This document shows positions 32,451 through 44,285 of a DNA stretch of 64,000 nucleotides, in pieces (the first letter of the stretch is position 1; each line of letters opens with the position of its first letter). The position numbers and the translations under genes were made by a program. Source of the DNA: Euclidia mi (taxonomy: Eukaryota; Arthropoda; Insecta; Lepidoptera; Erebidae); NCBI GenBank assembly GCA_944739405.2, contig OX123199.2, positions 3,709,898 through 3,773,897 of the forward strand, given 5' to 3'. Below the pieces are notes generated by a model. The model was not told the DNA's origin. It saw only the letters and a program-made list of their open reading frames with translations, and searched no databases.

Positions 32451-33604
32451 ATAAAAATAAGAAGTTCTCGAGACCGTAGCCTTTAAATAATGCGCAAGCA
32501 AAATAGGTAGACGATAAACTGCTTATGTAGATAATTTACTCTTGACAGCTTAATACAGCTACTCTTTGGTCATGAAATAATGGACGCTTTAGATACAGTA
32601 GCTTATAATTATCGTTGTACGTGTTCTTTGTCTATGTTATAAAATAGTCGATTTTCTTGAATTTCAACTTCACTTTTTGAATTATGCCTCTATCAATCGA
32701 TTTACTTCCTTTATTTGAGTGATTTACTGTTCTAAAAAAATAATTTAATCCTTCTCGTGAAGCCTGATAAGACAGTCAGTATTATGTAGTTATACTGTAG
32801 TTGGTGTTCTTAATCTATACTCAAACATAGTTTTAAACGCACTAATGAACCAACTTGCATTCCCATCCACATCCACACATACTTTCGTATTTGTATAAAA
32901 AAATACTACAATTTTGCAATGATATCTTTCGAGAAGAAAATCTATAACCACACATACAGACTCGGCTGATACATGATCCAAGCTTCCGCCTCAGGAATTT
33001 AACAAACCAAAACTAAACTATACCAAAATAACTGCAAAAGCTTTCACATTTACGCCGGACGAACGTACACCGTAGTTTTATTTTTACATCCACACAAACT
33101 AGGACTGCACATCCAAACACAGAACAACTATCTAAAACACAAATTGACCTTGCAGGTATCGAACCCGCAGCACTTCATATCCGCACTCGTGACGTCAGCA
33201 CACAAACCACAATTATGCACCTAATTATAAAATCAACAGGAATAATTAAACAATGCAACGGAGAGGCCGCTTCAGCGCAGAGCAGAGACATACTCATTCC
33301 TATGCCAACCATAGGCCTACTGAGAAAAAAACCAACCAATGTTTATTGTTGCCAAGCGTACAATGCGTGTCAGAAATAACCGGACAACGTTGACGTACTA
33401 TTGGATCCAACGTTGGTGCCAAATCACATGATTCACATTTTAGGCAGGTCACGAGCGACACCCACATATATATAATATACGTGTGTGTATTTGAGAATTG
33501 TTGACTAATGGATTCCAACACCGCAGACGAGAGGCGGCCGCGAACGGTTAATATACAATAGGTTAGTGGACTAAATATATTTCAACTAAATAATAAAATG
33601 TATA
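32451..33604. other. AT-rich stretch with SINE-like remnant, no gene
   Basis: A minus-strand degenerate B box occurs near 33153 (GGTATCGAACCCGCAG). Open frames at 32790-32981 and 33300-33521 match nothing I recognise. Confidence 0.4.
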
Positions 33605-33805
33605 TCATCCCATATCATCCCATGGGTGTCGTAAGAGCCGACAGAGGGAGCATATTACGCAGAGAACAACACTGTAAGAGAAGGAAAACTTGATACGAAC
33701 CCTATACCAACCCGTTTGGCCAGCATGGTATAGTAGGCCAATGCCTCCTTTCAAAGGAGAGGCCTAGTCCAGCAGTGGACTGTTAAAGGCTGATGATGAT
33801 GAATA
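33605..33805 (+). repeat. Dispersed repeat family E, full copy
   Basis: ATCATCCCATGGGTGTCGTA, GAGAAGGAAAACTTGATAC, CCGTTTGGCCAGCATGGTAT and GGCCTAGTCCAGCAGTGGAC, then a GATGATGATGA tail. Almost identical to 57535. The tail is shared with the LINE fragment at 56636. Confidence 0.8.
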
Positions 33806-33831
33806 AAAATGTCCGAATAGTTACGCTGAAA

Positions 33832-34000
33832 TGATTCTGTCAAATCTGGTTAGACTAGTAAGCGGACCGCGGGCTACTAGGCGCATAAGTCTTGGATGCA
33901 ACCGGGATAACGCTAGGCCGATCATGAGTTACGCTGAAATGTCAGTGAGCCGCTCAGGGTCAGGATACTAGCGGCTCACTGACATTTCAGGGAATTTAAA
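33832..34000 (+). repeat. Fragment of SINE S4 3' part with a 21-bp-arm hairpin
   Basis: TCTGGTTAGACTAGTAAGCG and CAACCGGGATAACGCTAGG match the 3' half of S4 (55919). Just after, CTGAAATGTCAGTGAGCCGC (from 33934) and its perfect complement (to 33990) form a hairpin with 21-bp arms and a 15-nt loop. Confidence 0.65.
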
Positions 34001-34185
34001 GAAGGGAGGAAGGTTCTAGAGAACCAGTTATTTACTAGATGACGCAGCAGAGGTAGGCTAACGTAGAGAGACGATCTTGATAGGATCACGGCAAGCGGTT
34101 GGATGCAGGCGTCTTAAAATCGGACTGTGTGAGCCTTGGGGGAGACATGTCCTGTAGTGGAACTCTCTGAGCATTATGATGCAAT
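34001..34185 (+). pseudogene. Diverged LINE ORF2 C-terminal fragment
   Basis: Shifted frames give RITASGWMQAS and ALGETCPVVEL. These resemble the C-terminal SRWM...AQDRS...LGEAYVQQW region of the LINE type at 56636, ending in TGATGCAATAATAAAG. Several frameshifts; a relic. Confidence 0.5.
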
Positions 34186-34230
34186 AATAAAGATATAAAG
34201 TGTTTTTATTCCTACCCTCACAATTATATA

Positions 34231-34477
34231 AAATAACTAGCCGTTTCCCGCGGTTTCACCCTCGTCCTGAGGGAACTACTTCGCGTACTCGAAAAACCCA
34301 AATATTTTACGGACCCCTATTTTTCTAAAATAAAATACAGCCTATGTTACTCGCAGATAATGTAGCTTTCTAATGGTGAATGAATTTTTAAAATCGGTCT
34401 AGTAGTTTTTGAGTTTATCCATTACAAACAAACAAAAATACAAATTTTTCCTCTTTATAATATTATAGTGTAGATAC
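34231..34477. repeat. Dispersed repeat family B copy
   Basis: AACTAGCCGTTTCCCGCGG, CACCCTCGTCCTGAGGGAAC, AAATCGGTCTAGTAGTTTTT, CCATTACAAACAAACAAAAA and the end TAATATTATAGTGTAGA. Non-coding. Confidence 0.75.
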
Positions 34478-36364
34478 CGTAATGTTTCTTATTAATGTTT
34501 TAAGTTACAATTTTGTCGATAAACATCGATGATCAACGGTAAAACTCTAATCAGCTTATATTTGCATCATTCTTTTTAAGTTTTTCTTATAAAAAATAAA
34601 CTCAAAATATAAAGAAAAGTTCAAGAAATATCGAATAGCAAAATACAAAGAGTTACCTACTACATTGAACAAACAAATATATTAATATTGCTAATTAGAC
34701 ATAGAAGGTCGCAAGGTGTGACATCACCTCGCTCTCTCTCTTCACATAAATCATTGACTACTTCATATAAATTATCGTTTCGCCAGAAAATGATAAAACA
34801 TGTGTTTGCCGCAAATATTTTGTACGGTTTTATTTTTACTTGCTATTACGAAGAATACGTATATTATAGGCAACAAGAAATATACTTTAGCGTTTAAAAT
34901 ATTAGTATGGAATGCGTCATGTTTCGTAAAAAAAAAAAAATATAAATAAAAAGAAAAAGAAATACCAGCTGAACGGTTGAGATTCGACTGTACTTTTACA
35001 GCTCTATAAGACACTCAAAGTCCCTTGTATTTACCAACTAAAACGGTTAGAAAAAAATCTTGGTAAAGAAAAAATGTCTCCGACTGGAACCGCAAATGTT
35101 TTGGTACTGGTCATGTGCAGGAAGGCTTCTCATACAATTAGCATAATGAATAATGTTCATATAATTATACTTTCATTACAATGTTTCGTATGTAAAAATA
35201 AGCAAGACGTACAATAAAATTATGTGTGTTATACCAGCTAGTGGACGTGATTTTATCCGCATTTTCCTGCTGCTTTGTCATAACACCACTCAAAAGGATC
35301 CAAGTTGTAATGTCATAAATAATATATATCTACTCAAACATTCGTACAGAAGAATAAAATAAAATAATACGTAGAAATCTTTCGCTCCCGTCTTCATCTA
35401 AGTAATAAAGATCTGTGTGCCAAATTTCTTTCAAATTCGTTCAGGTGTTTTTACGTTATTGACATCTAAACAAACATACTTGCATTATATGAGTGGAGAG
35501 ACGATTAGTGGTTTTCTTTTCGAGCCAATCTTGAAGCTTAATGGCACGCGCCATCACATAAGTCCCGCCACCTTACTACATTACTTATACTGACAATTAG
35601 TGACCATCTCAACATTGATTCGGCAGCACGACTGATGCCAAGCATCACAGGCATCACTATATGGACTACTACTGACTTGTAGCGAAAATTCATACTGCAT
35701 TTAAGCCAGCAAGTTGACAGCTTGATCGTTTTTGTAGCTTCGTTTTGGCTAAAAGGCTTTGTAAATTCATTAGTGGAATCGATACTAAATGTTTCTTCAC
35801 TATTTCATTCCATGGGTGTCGTAAAGGGCGAGTAAGAAAAATACATTGAAGTATCTTTGCGAAGAGGTAAATTTGACATCAAGACCAAAACTAACCCAGC
35901 TAGCCAGCGTGTAGCGTATAGAAGGCCAAATACTTATACAGATTCACTACGCTACTGTGAAACATATTAAGGGATACTTAAGTCCAGCAAAATGCTATAA
36001 AAATCTATTTACCGTCCTTAATCAGACGGCTACCTGAAATCCATTTGCGTTCGTACTTTCTTAGTGTTAATAAAGTTCGAAATTACAACTTGATAGCAGG
36101 CGGCGACTAACTGCATTACCGACTCACAACAGCTTTAGTTTAATTTCGATGCAGCGTGAAATTGGCCGGCAGGGTAGCCCAAGAGTTTGTACAAGCTTGT
36201 ACCTCGCATCGACAAGTTGTTTGCTAACACTTAGGCTGCGTGCCCACAAGAGATGTACAAGGCAAAGCGGAAAGTTTCATTTAAGCTGAGGCTGGAGTAA
36301 AAACGGATGCTATTGTTACTATGGAGAAATTGAAGATTGAGATCAGAGCTAAATATCATGGGCG
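34478..36364. other. Long AT-rich stretch, mostly unannotated
   Basis: 35812-35990 carries CATTCCATGGGTGTCGTAA and a CCAGCGTG...GCCAAAT...AGTCCAGC order, a very diverged relative of family E. Small open frames at 34688-34897 and 34772-35014 overlap on opposite strands and have no support. Confidence 0.4.
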
Positions 36365-36640
36365 AAAAAAAAAGCTGCTCGACCTCGCTGGCTAGGACAC
36401 GTCGAAAGAATAGGAGAGGATTGCGCTGTCAAAATAGCATATCTTGGGCAACCAACCGGGCGTTCCGGTAGGACGCCCGGTTGGTGACTAGAAAGATCAA
36501 AGCAAAGAAGATTATTGAAGATGATTTGTCAAAGACTTAAAAGAAATGGGAGTGTCCGACTGGTCAAACATGGCACAAAGCAGAAAAGAATGGCGAACTT
36601 AATGTCGGAGACCAAGATCCATTTCGGGTCGCTGATCCAG
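36365..36640 (+). pseudogene. RTE-like LINE 3' fragment with (GTAA)n tail
   Basis: Broken frames encode RWLGHVERIGEDCAVKIAYL-like residues and later SDWSNMAQSRKEWR and SETKIHFGSLIQRSK, the C-terminus of an RTE-type reverse transcriptase. The 3' end is GTAAGTAAGTA. A perfect 12-bp-arm hairpin (36451-36462 with 36474-36485, ACCAACCGGGCG arms) interrupts the frame. A different RTE lineage from the fragment at 48121. Confidence 0.8.
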
Positions 36641-39297
36641 CGAAGTAAGTAAGTATTATTCGATGTTTTGTGAATGTACAACTCAGCTGACTCACTCATC
36701 TCTTGCAGATAAGCGGCTTTACGTAAACCATGAGTGAAACACGTAGAGGAGTCGAACACGCGCGTGATGGCTCGTGTAACGTCGTGTCGACGCGAGCTCA
36801 ATAAAATTAATGTCGTAGAAAACGCTCTCTCCAATCTGTGCCGGTTATTCGCATTATCTATTTTCGACAGCTATTTGTTTTTTATACTTTGTTTGTATTC
36901 GTCGCGTTTTTATTTCTGTTGTTTCAATCCGCGGCCTCGTGCTCAGCGTTTGCGCAAATGAGCGCAACTGCATAATACATCTATTAATTCGAATTCAAGC
37001 AAATACTATAAAAGTTTTCCATCTATTCTATTTAAACAGCACGAAGTTTGTTGAAGGGGTTAATTCAGAGTCGAGTATCAGAATATACACAAGGTCGTCT
37101 GTTCCATCTGTCAAGATAACTTATAAGAATGGATGCGCAGCCACGAAATATTACTCCGTTAAGATTAGCAAAAGATCTACAGCGCCTTGTCGCCCTAATC
37201 TATGTAATCCCTTACCAAATTTGAGAATGACTAGGCTTATTTTGTTCTAGTTATAAGATGGTCTACGTCTTCCCTTCTGCTTTTTAAGGTATTAAGAAAT
37301 GATCGGAATATTTTGCTTGAGCGCTTGGTTTTGAGTTGGTCAATTCTCAGCCTCGGCCGATATCAATGCGACACAAGTTTAATAGCTAAAGTCACGCTGA
37401 GGAGACTATTAATCTTCCGTGAAGATAACGACACGACTTACGAATGCGTGCGGTAATCACAATAAAACAAAACGACATAAACTTTGAATAAATACGCACA
37501 TCACAAGTCCGATGGTATGCTCAATGCTGTGATAATATGGATATAGAGGAATGTCAGTGTCGAATATATCGACTGTATTACGAGACTATGGCTCATGTTT
37601 CGAACATTACGACGGTTGATACTATTTGTGTATTGAAATAATTATACATATATTGACGGGAATATACTTAGGTCCGCTAGTGCTATGTCCTTGTTTTACC
37701 AGCTATATTGTCATGATATTGCCCTGGACCCAGTTTAATTGGGGTTGGCGTAATACGTCTTTTACTTCTATACTTCCCTGTCACCTGTCATTCGATCACC
37801 TCGTTCTCTTTCATTTCCATCATCACACAGCCAGCGATATTATGGGATAGATAATTATTATTACTTTTATCAGATACTTATTCGATCTTGCAACTGATTT
37901 TGCGTATTTTCAATAGTTTCACTTCTCGCTAAACAATCCGAGCCAAACGTAATCAAATTGTATTAACTTATTTCACAAAGGAACTCAAGCAATAATCCAA
38001 TTAAATTACTATATCATTTTACTGCAACTACTTTTAAACCTCTTATGAAACTTTAATTCAACTATACAGCATGCTCAAATCGCAAAAAATAAATAATATT
38101 GGATCTCTGTGCCTGAAATAAAGTTAAATTATATTATATTGACTACACTAAAAGGCCTTTTCACAAAAACTAAAATCCTTTTTACATTTCACATTTTGCT
38201 TTATACTTTTATCGATAATCCAATATAAGCTTGCCCTGGCTCTTGGATATTGAAATATTAATTTTAAAGCGAACTAACCTAGCCTACCTCAGTATAATTT
38301 TCATCAGTGTTACAGCAACTGTGCCGGTACATTTAGTGACATTTAATTATACAAACTCTCTGAGAAGCGAATTTTCGATAAATGAGAACGAAGAACTACA
38401 GAATTGCTATCTTGTTGAGATGTTTTGCCGTCAAATGGGAACTACTTAATAGGTAATGTATAGTGCCAATATTAATATTGTCACAAAAAGGCTTCTTGTT
38501 CTTCCCCTAGGAAACAATAAAATAAAGCGCTATCTTTCTCTTGATTTTGTGGTCTTGAAATTCCATGATCGTCACGGCAGCTTAGTGCGTAGTTGCCGCG
38601 CTGAGCATCATGCCTACAGGCCGTGCGTCGCGTTTCCAAACGCTACAGCGACTTACTATACTAAATTTAAATAAAGCGAACACTTTTATTTATTTGTCTC
38701 ACGGTTTCATTTTACACACAGTTAAAATTACATTATTTAAAGATTTTACCGCCGATGTTCGCACACAATTTATATTTAAATAACAAATTGGAAGCAGATT
38801 TGTTAAAGTCAGTCAACGGAGAATGTAACTATTGTTTTTCGGGTTATAAATTGTCTAAGTGATTGATTGATGGCTCTACCTTATCGTCTATTGAGACGTT
38901 GAATAAGTTTAGTTTAGTATTTATTTTAACTAATATTATAGTGGAAATCTTTAGTAGAAATTGAGATTTGCTTCTTTGAGTGAATACCTACTTGCGGCGT
39001 TTGAAAGGCCATGCAAGGTCACGGTTGTGAATGCGTCCGTGCTTTTTCTGCTTCATTTATTTCGAACATAATCATTTTGCAACTGCATGTTTTGGAACTG
39101 GCCTTTCAACAGAACGTCAGTGATCTACTCAGAGAACATTCATCAAACGGTCTCTAAGTCATCAGGACGCGGGGAACACCTCGGTGATTCATCCAAGTCT
39201 TATCCTACTGACACTGCGTCATTGCTTTCTTCGCCAATATGTTTTGTTCATATATATCTACATACCAGTGTATATATTTTTTGTACTTCATATATAT
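36641..39297. other. Long stretch without repeats or genes that I can support
   Basis: Open frames of 70-100 codons (36734, 36939, 37626, 38231, 38456 and others) are of random-frame length and composition, and none shows a family motif or splice context. This is one of the least repetitive parts of the window, so it could hold conserved non-coding DNA. Confidence 0.4.
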
Positions 39298-39400
39298 CCC
39301 CTATTACGTGGGCCTAAAATAAATCTGGCGAAAATTGGGTGTAGCAATATACCTCTGCCTACCTCTTCGGAGATATGGGCGTGAGACTATGTATGTATAC
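39298..39400 (+). repeat. 5'-truncated SINE S1 tail
   Basis: CCCCTATTACGTGGGCCTAA, TCTGGCGAAAATTGGGTGTA and CTACCTCTTCGGAGATATGG, then GTATGTATAC. Only the last 100 bp of S1 remain and the tRNA-like head is absent. Confidence 0.85.
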
Positions 39401-40194
39401 GTATGTGTTTACATACCAGTGGTTACTACTATGACATATTAATCTGTAGGAAATGAAATTTACTACAGCTAGCCGGATATTAAAGGTAAATTGCAGCTCA
39501 AAGGGGAGGTATTTTCTCTAAAGTACTTAACTCAGTGGGTGAGCGCGCAAGACGATTACGTTTTGCTCTTTCTGTCATTTTATCCACCTTGTTCTACCTC
39601 TTTTTATGTTATTAAAGGTTTAATAGGTACTTTTTATAATAGAGATCTAACTATAATTCATCATGCGCAAGTTAAATCAAATATTATTTGGTAAATCATC
39701 AGTCAAAATTTTGCCGTGAATGACTGACTGAAAAAGCGAATCGAAGAAAACCCACAGATGAAACTATTAGATACAAGAAACTGAAAGTGGGTATCGATGT
39801 TCCTTGGGATGTGCGAAGCTGCACTAGGAAGAAATATCTTGAAATACCCGCTTGTTTCGGGAATGTACTTTATACGTGGCAATATATTTTTCAATCTTCT
39901 TTTTCTATGGCCACCAGCCGCGTCTATGTATCGAATAGTCCATGACAATTCGTTATTGCGTCAATGGCGACTCGATAAAACCGTGCCGCGACCTATTGGC
40001 GTTTAAATTATGATATTAATTTGTGATAACGAGCGGCCAACACTGTAATAGACCTTATCTCACGCAAATTGACCTTAATGTATATAAGCTCAAAGTTAGC
40101 TGTCCGTATTTATATAGCTACTACTTTATTAGTTTGATACTCGTACTGAGTCCAGGAGTTGTCTGTTATGTCGTCAGGGTGCGCTGGAGTTTTT
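39401..40194. other. AT-rich stretch, no gene seen
   Basis: Overlapping open frames on both strands at 39703-40006 give no recognisable protein. Confidence 0.4.
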
Positions 40195-40385
40195 TTTTTG
40201 CGGCGTTTACACTTGTTTTTTGCATACATACATACTCACGCTTTGTTCCCGTCGGGGTAGGATAGACAACAGAACGCCATTTAGCAATACAAATATAGAT
40301 AAAGCATAGAAGATGCTCACAAACCTCACACGCTTTCCCTACACTCTTTACTCTTTTCATACATGCTCGCCGGTTTCGGGTACTT
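40195..40385 (-). pseudogene. RTE-like LINE 3' fragment, divergent lineage
   Basis: On the minus strand the frame ends AKWRSVVYPTPTGTK, aligning with CKWRSVVSAYPSGKQA of the copy at 48121. The tail is GCGTGAGTATGTATGTATGC. A sister copy lies at 47723 (minus strand). Confidence 0.7.
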
Positions 40386-40477
40386 GTGTTTTGCATTATT
40401 TTTATTGTTGTCTATCAATCCTGATCTTAAACAGTCATGGACTCCCATAATAACAAAAATCATCATCCTCTTAGCGT

Positions 40478-40590
40478 CATCCCAGTTTCAATCTGGGGTC
40501 CGCTTACTAATCTAACCGGATTTGGCTGAATATTAGCTTTTCCACAGAACGACTCATGCCTGTCTGTCCTCCGCAATCCGAAGGGATATA
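40478..40590 (-). repeat. SINE S4 3' fragment
   Basis: AGCGTCATCCCAGTTTCAAT, GGGGTCCGCTTACTAATCTA and CCTCCGCAATCCGAAGGGAT match the 3' half of the S4 copy at 55919 in the same orientation. The tRNA-like head is missing. Confidence 0.75.
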
Positions 40591-41416
40591 AAAATCATCA
40601 TACCAATAAAATATCAATATCCAGTCTAGTAGGTATAGTATAGCAACATGGCCAGGCATCGTCGAATGCATAGTTAGTATTGTCAAATAATTTTGCCTTT
40701 TATTATGTTGTGTTCATGTGTCTCACAAAGGTGGACTTATAAGGCATTTGCATTCAGCGCTGTATCATAAATGTAGTCAAGTAAGTGCCATGTAGTATGC
40801 CACGGCACTAATGATACGTCACAGATTTATTGAAGCTAACCAATGATGTATACATTCATGATGTTTTATGTTAGAAAATACACATAACATGCAAATAAAT
40901 TCTTGCGCCATACATTGACGTATCGAATTTGTTGGTAGAATACGCGAGTTACGCTAGTACCAGCGTAGGCTCTACTGCCGCACTGATGCTATAAATCTGT
41001 TTAAATCTCTTACAACTAAATATCACATCCATACACACAAATCAAATACAAAACCGATCATTTTCTGCTATCAGCAAATCCTTCAGAGCCACCATAAGTC
41101 TTCAATAAAAATATGGAGACACAAAACGTCAACATAAGCGTCAACACATATTTCTGTTTTATTTAACCTTTCTTATCTGTAAACATCGAAATCTAGTTCA
41201 AGATCACACTATTACTATAGCAAGTGTAAAAATGTAAAGTTTACAACCAAGTGTAAACTGTGTAAAGTGGAAGTGTAAACAGTGTAAACATAGTTTGGTT
41301 GGTGCAAGCGTAGTGATCGTAAAATTTACACGGTCACTCGTTAAATTCGATAATAGTCGCTCATCGGTCGGCTATTAATAATTTATATTAATGAACATGG
41401 TAGCTATTATGATTAC
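40591..41416. other. AT-rich stretch with a cluster of GTGTAAA motifs
   Basis: 41222-41298 holds six or more GTGTAAA/TGTAAAG units (for example AAGTGTAAACAGTGTAAAC) at irregular spacing. No gene is seen. Confidence 0.4.
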
Positions 41417-41775
41417 TAAAATAAAAAAATAATTTAAAGAAAAACAAAAAACCCGACTGCATAAAAACGAATTATAAAAAATACGTGAAAATATTAACTT
41501 AAATAAAAACTAAAAAGAAAGAAACAAGCCCAGAAGTTTAGAAGTAATATGCAGAACAGAACGACTCACAGTCGGGGCCCATTCAAATTTTACCAATTAA
41601 ATCTTCCCAAGGGGCCCCGACTGTGAGTCGTTCTGTTCTGCATATTACTTCTAAACTTCTGGGCTTGTTTCTTTCTTTTTAGTTTTTATTTAAGTTAATA
41701 TTTTCACGTATTTTTTATAATTCGTTTTTATGCAGTCGGGTTTTTTGTTTTTCTTTAAATTATTTTTTTATTTTA
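41417..41775. repeat. Perfect 164-bp inverted repeat, 31-nt spacer
   Basis: Arms 41417-41580 and 41612-41775 are exact reverse complements with no mismatch or gap that I could find. The spacer is 41581-41611. The symmetry breaks with CTAAAAT on one side and ATACTTTTTAG on the other. Such a long hairpin could give double-stranded RNA if transcribed. Confidence 0.93.
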
Positions 41776-42257
41776 TACTTTTTAGTTACGATTCATTGAC
41801 TTCGTTATAAGATGGTAAATTTCGCAATCGAGTGTTTGTATATCGTTTATACTTGAAATAAAATCTTAAATCAATAAGTATGAAAATTAGCGAGATTTTT
41901 TTTGTTAAACGTCTTTAAATCGTTATATATTCTAAACTATTATTTAAAATGAAAAATGATCTAAGGAACCTAAAGATGATTTTAAAATACCTATTCAACG
42001 ACACCCCACTTGACATAGTTCATCGACTTAATTTTTTTTCATTTTGACAATATGGCGTCTGGCTGTCGCTGTGGTGAATTTTGATTACTGTCATGTCTTT
42101 AGTGACACTCGCAAGGTTAAGACGAATCGATTGACGTAAGAATCATCAAAATCGGCCTACGCATTTGGTCTCTAGAACGCCACATAGAAACAAACATACA
42201 TACATACATACATAGACTGATAAACACATTACCCTCCTTTGCGTCGCGCAGTCGGGT
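41417..42257. mobile_element. Family D element with ACCCGACTGC ends and a large internal palindrome
   Basis: ACCCGACTGC at 41451 and its complement GCAGTCGGGT at 42248-42257 may bound an element of about 807 bp; the same motif also occurs inverted at 41732-41741. The left half is the perfect inverted repeat 41417-41580/41612-41775. The right half has CGGCCTACGCATTTGG, an ACAT microsatellite (42192-42214) and CCTTTGCGTCGCGCAGTCGG, related to 6728. No coding frame. Confidence 0.6.
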
Positions 42258-42899
42258 AAATAAGCGGAGTCGGTGAAGGACAAGATAGTAGCACGTCTAT
42301 TAATAGGTATATTATTATGTTCTAAGCAAACTGAAAACTAATAAGCGCTATTAGGTACAACGCTTACTGTGTTGCGAAATTCTTTCGCTTCGTGAGACTT
42401 GGGATAAATTATGTCTGGGTATAACAACTTTGAGCCTGCTCTTTTTTCTATATTTATTAATAACATATTATAAAAATATTTTATTTTACGACAGTAAAAT
42501 GGTATACGTTTTCTCTTACTTCAAATGAGTCAAAAAGTCATAAATAAAATATAATGTAGTGGGTATAATTTTCACGAAAACTCCAGTGCGCCGCATATTA
42601 ATATTATCTCATAATCTCACGGCATAATTTTATGCTTATTATTTATATGCTTGCCATAAGCATATTAATAACAAGCATAAAAAACTGAAAGTCCACCGCG
42701 ATAAAAAAGTAAAAGCAATCCTATTAAAATTGAGAAATTATTATACGTGTATTCAAAGAATCGTTGGTAGATTCAGAAAGACTGAGTTAGCAAGAACTTC
42801 AGAGCAGGTAAAGCTAAAATAATAAGTGTATAAAATATTTGATTAATTACTAATTGCCGACATGGATCATGCAAAAGCTGAGTTTATTATCTCGGCAAG
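42258..42899. other. AT-rich stretch, no gene seen
   Basis: TTATGCTTATTATTTATATGC near 42630, with ATGCTTGCCATAAGCATATT, forms small inverted repeats. Otherwise nothing. Confidence 0.4.
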
Positions 42900-43940
42900 C
42901 TAAAATACTCGTTTTGCAAGTTTCTTTCCAGGCCTAATGATAGTTTTCAAAAGTTTCGTTATATATGCCGCCTGACCAAAATCCGCACCAGACAATTACT
43001 CGTGGTAGGTGCATTTGTTTCTCATGGATTGCATGAGGATTTTCTGCGTCCCAAGTTCGACAATTTTGTGTATTCACGAAGTCATTCACATGGAAATGCG
43101 CTTCATCGGAGAAAATGACTTTTTACGAATAATTGGCATCGACTTCACTTTGCTCCATTACCCGTTGAACGAATTGCCGGCGCTTTCCGTGATCTTTTTT
43201 TTTTTATTTCTGCTGAACAAATTGACTCCATGCTGCCTCATGTTAAGCAGTCAGTGAAGTCCCATAGTGATGGCCATCATCCCAGCAGCCAGCATGGCAT
43301 TATGGCATACTGGCCCTCACTTTGACGGCCTTGAGAAAAGCTTTTTCACGCCCCGCTTAAAGGACCCAAGATCATAAGTGAAGGGAAACACGTGGCCTGG
43401 TAAAGAGTTCCACATCTTAATGGTACGGCACAGATAAGAGGCGCCGAACCGTTTGGTGCGTGACGGTATCTGTTCTACCGTGTAAGAGTGGCACCTTAAC
43501 CCAGCACGTGTCGTTCGGCATAGGAAAGGAGAGGGTGGGATTAGTTGAAAGAGCTCTGCTGGTTTAAGCTCCTGAGTTAACTGAATCTTGTACGCATGAA
43601 GGGAGGTCTTTAGTCAAAATTCTCTACGTAGTGCTTCGTGAAATTTGAAGTTGTAAGAACGATTTCGAATTGATGTTTTCGGGTTTCCAGCGACACTCTC
43701 GTTTACAGCAGCAATGTTTTCAAGAGATCGACCGGTACGTTGACGCAAAGGATTCTTATTATCCATAGTTGACCCAGTTTCTTCAAATTTTTTGACCACT
43801 CTTCGAATGGTTGACACATTAGGTGCACTTTCACGGCTGAAAATTTGGCGAAGTTTGCGAGCGGTTTCAGCGTATCTTTCCCCATTTTTGTAATGAGTTT
43901 TCTCAATTATAACGTGTTTTTCTTTCGGAAAGCGCTCCAT
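42900..43940 (-). pseudogene. Tc1/mariner-superfamily transposase pseudogene, split by a LINE fragment
   Basis: From ATG at 43938-43940 the N-terminal DNA-binding part reads MERFPKEKHVIIEKTHYKNG, then FEETGSTMDNK and NPKTSIRNRS. A frame change leads to TKDLP...QLTQELKPA (to about 43559). After the interruption it resumes at 43194 with DHGKRRQFVQRVMEQ, a stop, then VIFSDEAHFHVNDFVNTQN (first catalytic Asp) and VIVWCGFWSGGIY. It fades near 42900, so the other catalytic residues are missing. Several stops and shifts mark a long-dead copy. Similar proteins are widespread in insects. Confidence 0.88.
43195..43558 (-). repeat. LINE 3' fragment inserted in the transposase pseudogene
   Basis: On the minus strand it carries the C-terminal frame seen at 47031 in broken form (SFN.SHPLLSY, then CRT/CAV..MWNSL-type codons) and ends in an A-run (43195-43205 as T). 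The restored target reads CCAGCAGATCACGG. At most 2-3 bp (GA or AGA) are duplicated, so microhomology-mediated joining is likely. Confidence 0.8.
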
Positions 43941-44084
43941 TTTTAATAATCGAAATAAACAGAGGTGACAGCTGTCAAATTTCAGAGTTGCCACTTGCAT
44001 GAAAAAAAACATCCTATTTTAAAAAGTGCACTCTTACTGAGACAAGAAATTCTTTCATATAAAAAAGCAGTATCATGTATACTA

Positions 44085-44285
44085 ATATAATAATAATGCT
44101 GAAGAGTTTATTTGTTTGGTTGAACACGCTAATCTCAGGAACTACTTGTCTTATTATATGTATTTTAATCATGATTTTTAAGTTGGACAGGTCGTTTATC
44201 AAGAAAGGCTACATAACATCGTGCTGTGTGTGCAATAGCACTGAATAACACAGTTGTAACCGCCGCGCCGGCGTAGCCAGTCTTT
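44085..44285. repeat. Dispersed repeat family A copy
   Basis: TATACTAATATAATAATGC, AGAGTTTATTTGTTTGGTTG, AAGGCTACATAACATCGTGC, then a diverged end CGCGCCGGCGTAGCCAGTC in place of CCGCGGGCTCATCTAGT. Confidence 0.7.
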
